This document shows positions 25,277 through 35,330 of a stretch of DNA of 64,000 nt, one piece after another. Source of the DNA: Vibrio quintilis (lineage in GTDB: Bacteria > Pseudomonadota > Gammaproteobacteria > Enterobacterales > Vibrionaceae); NCBI RefSeq assembly GCF_024529975.1, contig NZ_AP024897.1:2480001-2544000 (forward strand), read 5' to 3'. Below the pieces are notes generated by a model, which worked only from the letters and a program-made list of their open reading frames with translations, was not told the origin of the DNA and did no database searches. Numbering within the stretch: position 1 is the stretch's first letter; each line of letters starts with the position of its first letter. The position numbers were made by a program, and so were the translations under genes.

Positions 25277-26643
25277 GTAGTGCCCTCAGGCCCATCTTCC
25301 AGAACAATTCCCATCTCAGTTAACTTATCACGCGCCATATCTGCTTGCGCCCAGTCCTTCGCCGCCCGGGATTCATTCCGGATACGAATCAGCGATTCGA
25401 TTTCAGCGGTATCTTCATCTGAATTCTGGTCGCCTTGTAAAAAAGTCTCTGGTTCCTGATATAAAATACCAATGATCCCGGCCAGCTCACGAAGACGCGC
25501 GGCAAGTTTACCTGCTTTTTCGTGACTCTCCAGTTTCAGGCGATTGATTTCACGAGCCATATCAAACAGAACCGAATAAGCTTCCGGTGTATTAAAGTCA
25601 TCATTCATCGCAGCTTCGAAACGCTGAACAAACGCTTCTCCACCTTCAGCAGTCACATCCGGATCCAGTCCGCGCAACGACGTATATAAACGTTCAAGCG
25701 CTGAACGGGCCTGATTCAGGTTATCTTCGCTGTAGTTCAGCTGACTACGATAATGCCCTGACATCAAAAAGTACCGGATCGTTTCTGAATCATAATGCTC
25801 CAGCACATCACGAATCGTGAAAAAGTTACCTAATGATTTGGACATTTTTTCTTTATCAACCATCACCATACCACTATGCATCCATGTATTCACATAAGAT
25901 GTGTCATGAGCACAACATGATTGCGCAATTTCATTTTCGTGATGGGGAAACTGTAAATCAGAACCACCACCATGAATGTCAAAATGGTTGCCAAGTATTG
26001 CTGAGTTCATGGCTGAACATTCAATATGCCATCCCGGACGCCCTTTACCCCACGGAGATTCCCATTCAGGTTCTCCCGGTTTGGCCATTTTCCACAAGAC
26101 AAAATCCATCGGACTCTTTTTAGCCGCTTCAACATCAACTCTGACACCGGCCTGCAATTGTTCCAGATCCTGACCAGACAGCTTTCCGTAATCCTTATAA
26201 CGACTAACCTCAAACATCACATCGCCATTATCAGCGACATAAGCAAAGCCTTTATCAATCAGCTTCTGAACTAAGGCAATAATTTCTGAGATATAATCCG
26301 TCGCTCTTGGTTCAATATCAGGACGCATCATATTTAATGCATCAAAGTCTGCATGCATATCATCAATTAACCGGTTGGTTAACACATCACATGGTTCCTG
26401 ATTTTCCGCTGCACGCTTAATAATTTTATCGTCGATATCGGTAATGTTCCGCACCAGTGTCAGATCGTACCCCAGATAGCGTAAGTAACGGGCAACCATA
26501 TCAAAAGAGACAAACGTACGACCATGGCCAATATGACAGAGATCGTATATGGTAACACCACAAACATACATGCCGACTTTTCCGGCGTTAATTGGCTTGA
26601 ATTCCTCTTTTTGTCTTGTCAGTGTGTTATATATTTTCAGCAT
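25261..26643 (-). CDS. cysS: Cysteinyl-tRNA synthetase
   Basis: This 460-residue class I synthetase has HIGH-type motif HIGHGRTF (about 37), KMSKS ([10 protein letters not shown], about 265) and zinc ligands in [22 protein letters not shown] and HHENEIAQS. It charges tRNA-Cys. Its 3' end carries a tandem duplication that copies the final codons beyond the stop. It is divergent from ppiB across about 165 bp. Confidence 0.98.
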   Translation of the reverse strand: MLKIYNTLTRQKEEFKPINAGKVGMYVCGVTIYDLCHIGHGRTFVSFDMVARYLRYLGYDLTLVRNITDIDDKIIKRAAENQEPCDVLTNRLIDDMHADFDALNMMRPDIEPRATDYISEIIALVQKLIDKGFAYVADNGDVMFEVSRYKDYGKLSGQDLEQLQAGVRVDVEAAKKSPMDFVLWKMAKPGEPEWESPWGKGRPGWHIECSAMNSAILGNHFDIHGGGSDLQFPHHENEIAQSCCAHDTSYVNTWMHSGMVMVDKEKMSKSLGNFFTIRDVLEHYDSETIRYFLMSGHYRSQLNYSEDNLNQARSALERLYTSLRGLDPDVTAEGGEAFVQRFEAAMNDDFNTPEAYSVLFDMAREINRLKLESHEKAGKLAARLRELAGIIGILYQEPETFLQGDQNSDEDTAEIESLIRIRNESRAAKDWAQADMARDKLTEMGIVLEDGPEGTTWRRK

Positions 26644-26809
26644 GATCTCTATCTATATTTACAATGGGTTACCAAATGATTCCGGATTATAACAATCCTC
26701 AGCCCGTCAGGTCACCTTATTCTTCGACTTCTTCCGCTGAATCATTCAATTGTTGAAAAAACTAAGCTAGAATCGTGTTTTACTGTTAGAAAACATAAAA
26801 GGTAGTCAT

Positions 26810-27304
26810 ATGATCACCCTGCATACCAATTTTGGCGACATTAAAATTCAGCTTAACGAAGAAAAAGCACCGGAAACTTCTGCGAACTTTCTCCAGTATT
26901 GCCGCGAGAATTTTTATGATGATACCCTGTTCCACCGCGTGATTGATGGCTTTATGATCCAGGGCGGCGGCATGACATCCGGCCTTCAGGAAAAAACCAG
27001 CCGTGCTCCGATTAAAAATGAGGCCAATAATGGCTTAAGTAATAAAACCGGTACGCTTGCGATGGCCCGTACGATGGAACCTCATTCTGCAAGCTCCCAG
27101 TTTTTTATTAATGTCAACGATAATACTTTCCTTGATTTCCGTTCAGAGTCAATGGATGGCTGGGGTTATTGCGTATTTGGTGAAGTTGTCGAAGGCATGG
27201 ACATCGTAAATAAAATCAAAAGTGTGAGTACCGGCTCTTATGGTATGCATCAGGATGTACCTCTTGAAGAGGTTGTCATTACTGGTACAACGATCGAAGA
27301 ATAA
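26810..27304 (+). CDS. ppiB: Cytosolic peptidyl-prolyl cis-trans isomerase B (cyclophilin)
   Basis: This 164-residue cyclophilin lacks a signal peptide and is therefore cytosolic (PpiB rather than PpiA). Active-site motifs are [13 protein letters not shown] (Arg), [13 protein letters not shown] and [13 protein letters not shown]. It catalyses proline isomerisation during folding. An AAAGGTAG ribosome site precedes the ATG. A terminator separates it from lpxH. Confidence 0.97.
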   Translation: MITLHTNFGDIKIQLNEEKAPETSANFLQYCRENFYDDTLFHRVIDGFMIQGGGMTSGLQEKTSRAPIKNEANNGLSNKTGTLAMARTMEPHSASSQFFINVNDNTFLDFRSESMDGWGYCVFGEVVEGMDIVNKIKSVSTGSYGMHQDVPLEEVVITGTTIEE

Positions 27305-27323
27305 TTCCGCTTCGCACTCTGTC

Positions 27324-27351
27324 AAAAGAGCGTATTCATACGCTCTTTTCT
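27324..27351 (+). terminator. Terminator of ppiB
   Basis: AAAAGAGCGTAT (27324-27335) pairs with ATACGCTCTTTT (27338-27349), a 12-bp stem with a T-tail, 20 bp after ppiB and 22 bp before lpxH. Some readthrough into lpxH is possible. Confidence 0.85.
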
Positions 27352-27370
27352 TTAACCGAAATAAAAAAGC

Positions 27371-28114
27371 ATGCAAACACTTTTCATTTCCGATCTACAT
27401 TTAAGTCCTGAACATCCTGAACTCACGACGGCTTTCAAACATTTTCTTCACCATAAAGCCCCCCATGCTGATGCACTGTATATACTCGGTGATTTATTTG
27501 ATTTCTGGATAGACGATAAGGATCCGACTGATTTTGCCAGAGAAATAAAAACAGCACTAAGAGAAGTAACATTAAATGGCACACCTTGTTATTTTATCCA
27601 CGGAAATCGTGATTTTCTGGTGGGAAAACGTTTTTCCAGAGAAACCGGGGTAACATTACTTGATGAAAAGGCGGTGGTGACACTTTACGGACGGCGTGTA
27701 CTCATCATGCATGGCGATACTTTATGTCTTGATGATGTTCGCTATCTGCAATTCCGTGAAAAAGTACACCAACCCTGGCGACAGTCGCTGTTCAGACTTC
27801 TTCCCTTTGGACTGAAACAGAAGATCGTCAGCAAGATTCAGTCGAACACCCGTCAGGATAAGCAAAATAAATCATTAGACATTATGGATGTCAGTCAGGC
27901 TGAAGTTGAACGGGTTATGGATGAACAACAGGTAAGTCTGCTGATTCACGGACACACACACAGGCCTGATATACATTCATTTCAGTCATCTGATAGTGAA
28001 AAAATACGTGTGGTTTTAGGCGACTGGGGAAAAGAAATATCTGTACTGACATATGATGATCAGGGACATTATCACCTAGACCATCAGTTACTCTCTGAAT
28101 ATTCAGGCAAATAA
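27371..28114 (+). CDS. lpxH: UDP-2,3-diacylglucosamine diphosphatase LpxH
   Basis: This 247-residue calcineurin-like phosphoesterase has the metal-binding motifs ISDLHLSPEHP (D8, H10), GDLFDFWID, HGNRDFL, MHGDT and HGHTHRP. It hydrolyses UDP-2,3-diacylglucosamine to lipid X in lipid A synthesis, acting at the inner membrane. It follows ppiB closely and is followed after 12 bp by a YchJ-family gene. Confidence 0.97.
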   Translation: MQTLFISDLHLSPEHPELTTAFKHFLHHKAPHADALYILGDLFDFWIDDKDPTDFAREIKTALREVTLNGTPCYFIHGNRDFLVGKRFSRETGVTLLDEKAVVTLYGRRVLIMHGDTLCLDDVRYLQFREKVHQPWRQSLFRLLPFGLKQKIVSKIQSNTRQDKQNKSLDIMDVSQAEVERVMDEQQVSLLIHGHTHRPDIHSFQSSDSEKIRVVLGDWGKEISVLTYDDQGHYHLDHQLLSEYSGK

Positions 28115-28126
28115 AGGCTCAATAAT

Positions 28127-28516
28127 ATGAAAAAATGTCCATGTGGCAGCAAGCGTCACTATAAAAACTGCTGTCAGCCCGTTCATATGAACCACAGCAA
28201 CGCAGAAACACCTGAACAGTTAATGCGGGCACGCTACACCGCATATGCTATAGGGCTTACAGACTTTATTCAGCAAACCTATCACTCAGAGAATGAAGCA
28301 AAGCATGATCGGAACGGTATTGAAGATGGGACATTAAACAGCTGGGACAAACTTGTCATTCTGGACACAGCCCCGGGCCGCTCTGATGAGGAAGGATTTG
28401 TCCATTTCAAAGCTTACTTTCAGAGAAATGGACAAAGTTTTTGCCTGCAGGAACGGTCCCGTTTTATCCGGGAAGGCGGATGCTGGTACTACATCGATGG
28501 CATTATTTCGGAATAA
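28127..28516 (+). CDS. ychJ: YchJ family (UPF0225) SEC-C motif protein
   Basis: This 129-residue protein starts with a SEC-C-type zinc motif (CPCGSKRHYKNCCQP) and carries the family core PEQLMRARYTAYAIGLTDFIQQTYH. E. coli YchJ has an extra C-terminal SEC-C unit; here the protein ends at the NTF2-like domain (GGCWYYIDGIISE), so it is shorter. The molecular role is not established. It is probably co-transcribed with lpxH. Confidence 0.88.
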   Translation: MKKCPCGSKRHYKNCCQPVHMNHSNAETPEQLMRARYTAYAIGLTDFIQQTYHSENEAKHDRNGIEDGTLNSWDKLVILDTAPGRSDEEGFVHFKAYFQRNGQSFCLQERSRFIREGGCWYYIDGIISE

Positions 28517-28543
28517 CCGCTTTTATCCAGCTCTGATACAGAT

Positions 28544-29191
28544 TCAGGGCTGATGACCGATCCACTGTTTAATTTTTAATTTTTGTTCTGGCGTCGCATT
28601 GTTATACAACAACTGAATTGTCTGAATGAGTGTATCGTTCTGACCAGCAGGTGTTTTTTGCAATGATTGCGCTGCAATCGATGTGCTGGCTTGTGTTGCT
28701 GGAACAAAGTTTTTCGGATGATGTTTTTTATTGTAAGCCGCAACAGCTTTTTCTATATCTGCAAATGGCATTAACCCTTTTCCGGTCAGTTTTTCGTACT
28801 GAATCTTTTCCTCGGAACCATCCTGATAGCGAAGCGTCCACTGTGCACCACGACGAAAATAAGCCTTTGCCTGAGAGTAAGATTTTAGTGATGGGGCCAG
28901 AATCACAACCTGATCATCTTGCTTTAAATCAACAGAAAAAATATAAGGCTGGGTTGAATAAATCGCACTCTTTGAACCTTTTCTGACATCACCATAATAG
29001 CGAATGACCAGCTGATGCTGACCTGTACCGACCTCAAGCGTTTTATCATTTACATAGCGCCCACCTTCCAGCTCCCGGCCATCTAAAGCCAGAATTTCTA
29101 CAGATTTTTCACTGGAGATCGTTGCCGCCTGTATGGGCGAAATAAGCAGCAAACCGATGAATCCGGATAAGATAATATTAATACGCTTCAT
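28544..29191 (-). CDS. DUF2057 (UPF0319/YccT-like) periplasmic protein
   Basis: This 215-residue exported protein has a signal peptide (IILSGFIGLLLISPIQAA) and a DUF2057 domain: LDGRELEGGRYVNDKTLEVGTGQHQLVIRY, then FSVDLKQDDQVVILAPSL. E. coli YccT (CsgI) of this family restrains curli assembly; whether this copy has such a role is unknown. A helical, Gln-rich C-terminus follows. It is convergent with ychJ and downstream of the porin terminator. Confidence 0.88.
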   Translation of the reverse strand: MKRINIILSGFIGLLLISPIQAATISSEKSVEILALDGRELEGGRYVNDKTLEVGTGQHQLVIRYYGDVRKGSKSAIYSTQPYIFSVDLKQDDQVVILAPSLKSYSQAKAYFRRGAQWTLRYQDGSEEKIQYEKLTGKGLMPFADIEKAVAAYNKKHHPKNFVPATQASTSIAAQSLQKTPAGQNDTLIQTIQLLYNNATPEQKLKIKQWIGHQP

Positions 29192-29298
29192 AAAGCATGA
29201 TCCTGTATAGGGTGAACTGAAACCTGATATGAACTATAGAATAAAGAATGAAAAAATCAGATAATTGCATCACTGGATAAATATAAAATACCATAATA

Positions 29299-29323
29299 AA
29301 AACCGCCTCAATGAGGCGGTTTT
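29299..29323. terminator. Terminator of the porin gene
   Basis: AAAACCGCCTCA (29299-29310) and TGAGGCGGTTTT (29312-29323) form a 12-bp stem whose arms end in T on either strand. It lies just after the porin stop on the minus strand. Confidence 0.85.
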
Positions 29324-29350
29324 CAGATATTTATGGGTGATTAAATTCAA

Positions 29351-30301
29351 TTAGAATTTAACTTCCATACCGACGAGGTAGCCTAGATCGTAGTCAGCTT
29401 CATCATCGATATCTTTATAACCGATTTCAGCATAGGTACGAACATTTGCGTGCAGTTGATAAACAACGTTTGCGTAAATGTTATCTGTATCTTTGTCTGA
29501 CTCATCTTCACTTGAGAACGCATAACCAATCGCATAAGTGAACTTATCAACAGTATAAGAACCATTCAGTTCAAAATATGCAGTATCGGTTTGAGTAACA
29601 CCTGCATTGTTTTCAACTTCAGCTTCACCATAAGATGCAGCAATATTAAATGCATCAAATGTATACTCAGCTTCTAAGTTAAATGCCGTAGTTTCATCAC
29701 CACCAGTATATTCATCTGTATAAACATACAGGCGAACATCTAAGTCATCAAATCTTGCACCGATACGACCATCAAGAACTTCTACACCACTGGTTGAGTC
29801 ACCATTTGAAGCATCCAGATCATGACTCAGACCAAAATAAAACTGACCATTGTCATACACATACTTCACAACATCATCTGCAGATTCAACTTGATCAGAG
29901 AAGTATTGTGCATCACCCAGCTCGAAGTCTTTGCCGATACCATCGTCATCAGCAATCAGAGTTTGACGGCCAAAAGTAATTGTGCCGTACTCTGAACTTT
30001 CAAAACCAACATAAAGCTTGTCAGTTTCAGCATCACGATCATCAGTCGCCAGGTCATAGCTCAGACCTGCAACTGTTGCCCAGTCATCAGTCATTTCGAT
30101 CGAAGTTGTGATTGTAACATCGCCATCATCAAGACGGGTTGTTGCATCAACATTAGGGCCACCATCCTGCTCGAAGTCCTGGATGTACTGAACTTCTGCA
30201 GAACCAGAGATGCTTACACTCACACCATCATTGTTATACACTTCAGCTGCATGAGCTGAACCTGCTGCTAACACAGCAAGAGCTACTAGAGTCTTTTTCA
30301 T
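29351..30301 (-). CDS. OmpT/OmpU-like general porin
   Basis: This 316-residue outer-membrane protein has a clean signal peptide (MKKTLVALAVLAAGSAHA) and a 16-strand porin layout. It has the N-terminal VSISGSAEVQYIQDF, the FGRQT strand and a C-terminal MEVKF with terminal Phe. External loops are very acidic (DRDAETDK, SEDESDKDTDN), common in marine porins. The position beside dinG matches Vibrio cholerae ompT as I recall it, so it may be an OmpT ortholog. Diffusion of small solutes is the expected role. It has its own terminator and a 510-bp upstream region. Confidence 0.9.
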   Translation of the reverse strand: MKKTLVALAVLAAGSAHAAEVYNNDGVSVSISGSAEVQYIQDFEQDGGPNVDATTRLDDGDVTITTSIEMTDDWATVAGLSYDLATDDRDAETDKLYVGFESSEYGTITFGRQTLIADDDGIGKDFELGDAQYFSDQVESADDVVKYVYDNGQFYFGLSHDLDASNGDSTSGVEVLDGRIGARFDDLDVRLYVYTDEYTGGDETTAFNLEAEYTFDAFNIAASYGEAEVENNAGVTQTDTAYFELNGSYTVDKFTYAIGYAFSSEDESDKDTDNIYANVVYQLHANVRTYAEIGYKDIDDEADYDLGYLVGMEVKF

Positions 30302-30812
30302 ATTAATCCACTGCCTTTTCTTAGTTTCAGAGAACTTTATTTTTATTTAGATTCTCTTTTTGTTTTGCGGTAACCGTTTATAACTCCAGCTACCATCATT
30401 TGTTTCATTTCTTAGATTGCTAAATAATAACTTATGTGTCAAATATTCTAAAAAAACCAAACAAAATAGAATAAACCATTGTTAAACAATCATTTATTAC
30501 TAGCTTGCGCCTGCTTTGTACATTATGCAGTCATCTTTGCTCACATCATCCCACACTGTAAAATCAAACCAATAGAGAATAAAACACTAAATATAGGCAG
30601 GATTTTTATAAAAATAAGAATTTTATAAAAACCATATGATTAATTTATGGTTTTATATTTTTCATGCAGTAAAACTATATTAAACCCTTGATGAATAGCT
30701 GTCTTTTGTGAGGAAGATCAAGCTTCAAAACAAAAAAAATCAATTTAAGGGAACTTCTTATCAATTCGCCATGTGTGCTAACATATGCGTCCGCAAGAAA
30801 ACGAGGTAATTT
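30302..30812. other. Intergenic region between porin and dinG
   Basis: These 511 AT-rich bases contain no credible gene. They must hold the divergent porin and dinG promoters. An imperfect inverted repeat (TATAAAAACCATA near 30624 with TATGGTTTTATA near 30648) and a CRP-like half match, TGTGA-N6-TCAAG (30707-30722), were seen. No LexA box was found upstream of dinG. Confidence 0.5.
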
Positions 30813-32915
30813 ATGCTGACCAGGCAGATTCAGGAATCGATACGCAGTAGCTACAGGAACCTGCAAGAACAGATGGATAACTTCGTTCCCCGGCGCGGGC
30901 AAAATTACCTGATCGCTGAAATCGCAAAAACGCTTTGCGGTAACTATCATGAAAAAAACAGAATACTGGTAGCAGAAGCCGGGACCGGAATTGGTAAGTC
31001 CTTGTCTTACCTGATGGGGGCAGTGCCAGTTGCTGTGCTCAATAACAAATCTTTGATCATTTCAACAGCGACAGTTGCATTGCAGGAACAGCTCGTCAAT
31101 AAAGACTTACCACTCTACAGACGCCTCAGCAATTTAGACTTTCAATTCAGGATCGCAAAAGGCAGGCAGCGGTACTGCTGTCTGGAAAAATTAGCTGCTG
31201 TTTGTAGTCAGGATGCTTCCCAGCCATCCTTATTTAAGGATATTCAAGCTGATCCGAATACAGACTTATTTCAGCAAATGCATGATAAGTTGTTAAAAGG
31301 ACAATGGGATGGAGATATTGATAGCTGGGAAACTCCTGTCGATGCAAAACAATGGCAATTGATCGTCAGTGACAGGCAAAGCTGCAATGTTGCTTTTTCA
31401 GCACACAGAAAGTGCCCTTTTCATAAAGCCCGGGCAGAACTGAGTAGTGCTGACATTATTATCGCAAATCACAGTCTGGTCATGGCAGATGCTGATCTGG
31501 GCGGTGGCATCATTCTTCCGGAGCCAGAACAGTCAATCTATATCTTCGATGAAGCACACCACCTGTATCAGGTTGCCAGAGAACATGCTTCTGCCTCTGC
31601 TTCACTCAAAGGTGCAGTCGGCTGGCTTGAAAAGCTGAACCAATCATTAGCCCGATGGATGCACCTGACAGATGAGAAAAGAGCCTTCAGGTTTAAAGAT
31701 GAAATATCGAAAAATATTCAGATACTCATCCCGGCTCTCAATCAAATCAGCAAACAAATAATTCCCGAACAGTTTGATGAAGGCAACATGCGTTTTGAAC
31801 ATGGAGAGCTTCCTGAGTGGCTTTCGTCAGAAGCATCACACATGAAAAAAGCTGCAAGTCAAACCTGCCAGGCTACCGCTAAAATTGCCGACTTAATTGG
31901 TGAACGGATAAAAGAAGGTGAACTCTCCTCACGTCAAAGCGCTCCGATCCTGGCTGAACTGGGTTATTTTCTTCAACGGCTGGAGAACCTGACAAGGGTC
32001 TGGACGATGATGGCTGAGCCAACAAGGGAAAATGGCGCACCTCTTGCCAGATGGCTTAGTCTGAGTGAGGACTACCCCGGCGATTATATTGTCAACGTCT
32101 CTCCGATAGAAATAGGCTGGAAACTGGAACAGCAGCTGTGGAGCCGCTGCGTTGGAACAATTGCCGTTTCAGCAACACTTCGCGCATTAAACTCTTTCTC
32201 ATTTTTCTGCCATCAATCAGGGATGACCTGTCATGATAAAGATGGCATACAATTTCTGGCTTTATCTTCTCCATTTGACTTTCAGAAAAATGGTCAGCTA
32301 TGTATTCCTCACTTTCCTGTTGCACCGCAGTCACCGGAATTTACCCAGGAACTGATTAAGCATATTCCACATTATATTGCAGAAAAAAAAGCAAATCTGA
32401 TACTGTTTTCATCCTACTGGCAAATGAATCAGGTGGCAGATAAACTTAAAATATTATTCAGGAAAAAAGGTTGGTTATGTCAGGTTCAGGGAGAAAAACC
32501 CCGTTCTAAAATCCTTCATAAGCATTCCCAGACAGTCGCTCAACAAAAAACAGCCATATTGTTTGGCACAAACAGCTTTTCCGAAGGTCTGGATTTACCC
32601 GGAAAGCTTTTGGAGAACGTCATTATTACCAAAATTCCGTTTTCAGTACCAACATCTCCGGTTGAACAGGCCCATGCCGAATATATCGAATCCCGGGGTG
32701 GTAACCCTTTTATGCAGATTACGGTCCCGGAAGCCAGCAGAAAACTGATTCAGTCAGTAGGCAGGCTACTGCGTAATGAAAATGATTCTGGTAGAGTGGT
32801 TATCTTTGACCGCCGGATCATCACAAAACGATATGGAAAAGCATTACTTGATGCCCTTCCCCCATTCCAGCGTATTATTGATACAAACGTACAAATAAAA
32901 ACTAACAAGGGTTGA
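30813..32915 (+). CDS. dinG: ATP-dependent DNA helicase DinG
   Basis: This 700-residue XPD-like helicase has Walker A AEAGTGIGKS (about 54-63), DEAH box IFDEAHHL and motif VI SVGRLLRNENDSGRVVIFDRR. It unwinds R-loops and D-loops and overcomes replication-transcription conflicts. The Fe-S domain is unusual: C122/C123, C191 and C201 are present, but the residue aligning by spacing with E. coli Cys199 is Ser196. The doubled cysteine and C131 might supply the fourth ligand. Start ATG 30813 has GAGG upstream. It lies seven bases before the TSUP transporter gene. Confidence 0.95.
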   Translation: MLTRQIQESIRSSYRNLQEQMDNFVPRRGQNYLIAEIAKTLCGNYHEKNRILVAEAGTGIGKSLSYLMGAVPVAVLNNKSLIISTATVALQEQLVNKDLPLYRRLSNLDFQFRIAKGRQRYCCLEKLAAVCSQDASQPSLFKDIQADPNTDLFQQMHDKLLKGQWDGDIDSWETPVDAKQWQLIVSDRQSCNVAFSAHRKCPFHKARAELSSADIIIANHSLVMADADLGGGIILPEPEQSIYIFDEAHHLYQVAREHASASASLKGAVGWLEKLNQSLARWMHLTDEKRAFRFKDEISKNIQILIPALNQISKQIIPEQFDEGNMRFEHGELPEWLSSEASHMKKAASQTCQATAKIADLIGERIKEGELSSRQSAPILAELGYFLQRLENLTRVWTMMAEPTRENGAPLARWLSLSEDYPGDYIVNVSPIEIGWKLEQQLWSRCVGTIAVSATLRALNSFSFFCHQSGMTCHDKDGIQFLALSSPFDFQKNGQLCIPHFPVAPQSPEFTQELIKHIPHYIAEKKANLILFSSYWQMNQVADKLKILFRKKGWLCQVQGEKPRSKILHKHSQTVAQQKTAILFGTNSFSEGLDLPGKLLENVIITKIPFSVPTSPVEQAHAEYIESRGGNPFMQITVPEASRKLIQSVGRLLRNENDSGRVVIFDRRIITKRYGKALLDALPPFQRIIDTNVQIKTNKG

Positions 32916-32921
32916 TATTGA

Positions 32922-33701
32922 ATGGAATATATTGAACCGGCTACGTTGCTGATGCTGGCACTTGTAGCGTTTGTTGCCGGTTTTATAGATGGTGTTGCTG
33001 GCGGTGGCGGCCTGCTCACAGTCCCGGCATTATTATCTCTGGGGTTGCCCCCGCATATTGCTCTTGGCACAAATAAAGTAGCGGCAACTTTTGCCACATC
33101 AACAGCGGCCATCACTTATTATAAAAAGAAGATGTTTAATCCCCGTCAATGGAAACATGTCTTTGTTTCTACATTAGCCGGAGCGATTACCGGAACTCTC
33201 GTTGTAGATCTCATCAGCAAAGCCTGGTTAGAGAGATTCTTACCACTGATTATTTTACTTACAGCGGCATATACTATTTTTTATCATCCCGGACATGGAA
33301 AACATCATCCCGAAAAGGTTAATGTACCCAATTTAAAATTGAAACAAGTTATTCAGGGCTTGAGCCTGGGCTTTTACGATGGTATTGCAGGACCGGGAAC
33401 CGGTGCGTTCTGGGTTGTCTCCTCGATGGCGCTGTACCGCCTCAATATATTGTTTTCTTCTGGTCTGGCCAAGGCAATGAATTTTACAAGTAATATGACC
33501 TCTCTCATCACTTTCGCCATACTTGGACACATCAACTGGGTTCTTGGGTTAGTGATGGGGTTGTGCTTAATGATTGGTGCTTATGTGGGCGCTCATTCTG
33601 CAATTCGCTTTGGTTCCCCGTTTATCAGGCCGGTTTTTATCACTGTCGTGAGTATTCTTGCAATACGACTCGCATATTATGCATGGTTTAACACCCCGTA
33701 A
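32922..33701 (+). CDS. TSUP-family (TauE/SafE-like, YfcA-type) membrane transporter
   Basis: This 259-residue protein has about eight transmembrane segments and the TSUP signatures AGFIDGVAGGGGLLTVPALL (about 19-38) and GFYDGIAGPGTGAFWV (about 150-165), one in each half, plus LGTNKVAAT. The YfcA subgroup is thought to move sulfite or other anions; the substrate here is unknown. It lies directly downstream of dinG and is probably cotranscribed. A His-rich cytoplasmic loop (HPGHGKHHPEK) joins the halves. Confidence 0.9.
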   Translation: MEYIEPATLLMLALVAFVAGFIDGVAGGGGLLTVPALLSLGLPPHIALGTNKVAATFATSTAAITYYKKKMFNPRQWKHVFVSTLAGAITGTLVVDLISKAWLERFLPLIILLTAAYTIFYHPGHGKHHPEKVNVPNLKLKQVIQGLSLGFYDGIAGPGTGAFWVVSSMALYRLNILFSSGLAKAMNFTSNMTSLITFAILGHINWVLGLVMGLCLMIGAYVGAHSAIRFGSPFIRPVFITVVSILAIRLAYYAWFNTP

Positions 33702-33751
33702 TTTCATTCATATGCAGCATATTATCTTTCAGCTGAAAGGAGAAATCAGCG

Positions 33752-33937
33752 ATGACTCAATCCAATCAACCAATCGAAGAGGCACCTGAAGCAGTTCAAC
33801 TGGCGGTCGACTTGATTTACCTGCTGGAAACAAATGAAATCGATCCTGAAACAGCTCTGGAAGCGATACATATTGTTAAAACAGATCTCGAAAGAAAAAT
33901 GACTTCTTTGAATCAGGAAAAAACACCACAAAAATAA
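33752..33937 (+). CDS. rsmS: RsmS (YbaM, DUF2496) small regulatory protein
   Basis: This 61-residue protein has the DUF2496 core: PEAVQLAVDLIYLLETNEIDPETALEAIHIVKTDLERKM. The family includes RsmS of Pectobacterium, which affects secondary metabolism, and E. coli YbaM; mechanism unknown. A GAAAGGAG ribosome site precedes the ATG. It lies 36 bp before xthA and could share its promoter. Confidence 0.88.
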   Translation: MTQSNQPIEEAPEAVQLAVDLIYLLETNEIDPETALEAIHIVKTDLERKMTSLNQEKTPQK

Positions 33938-33973
33938 CCTGTTGATCAATTCATTTTTATAAGGACAATCCGC

Positions 33974-34780
33974 ATGAAAGTAGTTAGCTTCAATATCAAT
34001 GGCCTGCGCGCCCGTCTCCCTCAACTTCAGGCACTGATCGATAAACATCAACCCGATATCATCGGTCTGCAGGAAATTAAAGTCCACAATGATGCTTTTC
34101 CCGTCGATCAGATCAAAGCAATGGGATATGAGGTTTTTTACCACGGACAAAAGGCTCATTATGGCGTGGCCCTGTTGTCTAAAAAAATACCATCAAAAAT
34201 CGAATATGGTTTCCCATCAGACACTCCGGAACATCAGAAAAGGATGATTATCGGTACTTTTCAACTGAAGGATGGTAGTTCAGTAAAAATCATGAATGGG
34301 TACTTCCCACAGGGAGAAAATATCGCTCATGAAACAAAATTTCCTTATAAAAGGCAGTTTTTTAAAGATCTGATGACTTATCTTGAGCAACACCAGCCGG
34401 ATGAAAAGATTGTGATTATGGGTGATATCAACATCAGCCCGGCAGATATCGACATCGGTATTGGTGAAGCCAACCGGAAACGCTGGCTAAAAACCGGCAA
34501 GTGCTCCTTCCAGCCAGAAGAAAGGGAATGGTTGTCTACATTGCTGAACTGGGGCTTTACGGATACATTCCGCCAAATTCATCCTGATACTGAAAACCGA
34601 TACTCCTGGTTTGATTACCGTTCACGTGGTTTTGACGACAACCGTGGATTAAGAATCGATGCAATTCTCGCAACAGACAGCCTTGCCGGACAGAGTCAGG
34701 AATCAGATATTGACTATGAACTCAGAGGATTAGAAAAGCCTTCAGATCATGCCCCGATATGGACAATATTTGATGTATAG
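33974..34780 (+). CDS. xthA: Exodeoxyribonuclease III
   Basis: This 268-residue EEP-family nuclease has [11 protein letters not shown] (Asn7), LQEIKV (catalytic Glu), the Y-F-P-Q-G segment, [13 protein letters not shown] (Asp/Asn) and the terminal catalytic [10 protein letters not shown]. It is the major AP endonuclease and 3'-5' exonuclease in base-excision repair. It is followed by a long perfect palindrome that could end transcription. Confidence 0.98.
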   Translation: MKVVSFNINGLRARLPQLQALIDKHQPDIIGLQEIKVHNDAFPVDQIKAMGYEVFYHGQKAHYGVALLSKKIPSKIEYGFPSDTPEHQKRMIIGTFQLKDGSSVKIMNGYFPQGENIAHETKFPYKRQFFKDLMTYLEQHQPDEKIVIMGDINISPADIDIGIGEANRKRWLKTGKCSFQPEEREWLSTLLNWGFTDTFRQIHPDTENRYSWFDYRSRGFDDNRGLRIDAILATDSLAGQSQESDIDYELRGLEKPSDHAPIWTIFDV

Positions 34781-35330
34781 CAGATAGTTAGCCAAATAAT
34801 TATCTATGATATTCTTCGCTGATAGTGAATATAATTACTTATATGAGATAACAACTCATATATACCCAAACAACCTGAAGATGCAGGTTGTTTGGGTATA
34901 AGTATTTTATTTGACCACTTTCAATCACTGTAAACAACACCATTCACAGAAACAATAATTTAACAATTTTGAATCAATATTTTAATAAATGGCCTGCGGT
35001 ATATGGGAGCAATGTCTAAACTTGAGGAAGTATTCCTGATTGAAGGCTGCATAGTACCGAGACTGGTGAATTATCATTCACAATTTATTTCTATTTTTTA
35101 AGTTTTATTGATTTAGTTTAAGGTTTGTCTTTTTTTTTTAATCTAAGCTGACTTCGTCACAGTGAAAAGAGCTTAAGAGTGATAATATCAATAAACAGTA
35201 AGATTCATATTAAATTGTTTATTCATATTTTTATTCGAAGAGTGTACTGACTTCCTGTTGTTAAAGGTTAGCTGGCTCAACGGCTATGGTCAGTACTTGT
35301 TTTTCTCTACTCATTAAAGGTAGGTATATC
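34781..35330. other. xthA-pflB intergenic region
   Basis: These 550 bp contain the perfect palindrome at 34861-34900 and then AT-rich sequence that should carry the pflB promoters. A weak FNR-like site, TTGAT-TTAG-TTTAA (35108-35121, 8/10), and GTGATAATATCAA (FNR-like arms, spacing one short) were seen. No gene was recognised. Confidence 0.5.
34861..34900. repeat. Perfect 17-bp-stem dispersed palindrome
   Basis: TATACCCAAACAACCTG-AAGATG-CAGGTTGTTTGGGTATA is a flawless inverted repeat with a 6-base loop. A half copy (TATACCCAAGCAGCCCGAAGATGCA) lies at 39709-39733. Similar TATACCCAA repeats are, from memory, scattered in Vibrio intergenic DNA. Here it may also act as the xthA terminator. Confidence 0.8.

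Noticed and set aside
28528..28553. Hairpin between ychJ and the DUF2057 gene as a terminator
   Set aside because: The stem is short and imperfect, no T-run follows on the plus strand, and it overlaps the DUF2057 coding end.
35108..35121. FNR box upstream of pflB
   Set aside because: Only eight of ten positions match and no linked promoter was visible; too weak to mark as a feature.
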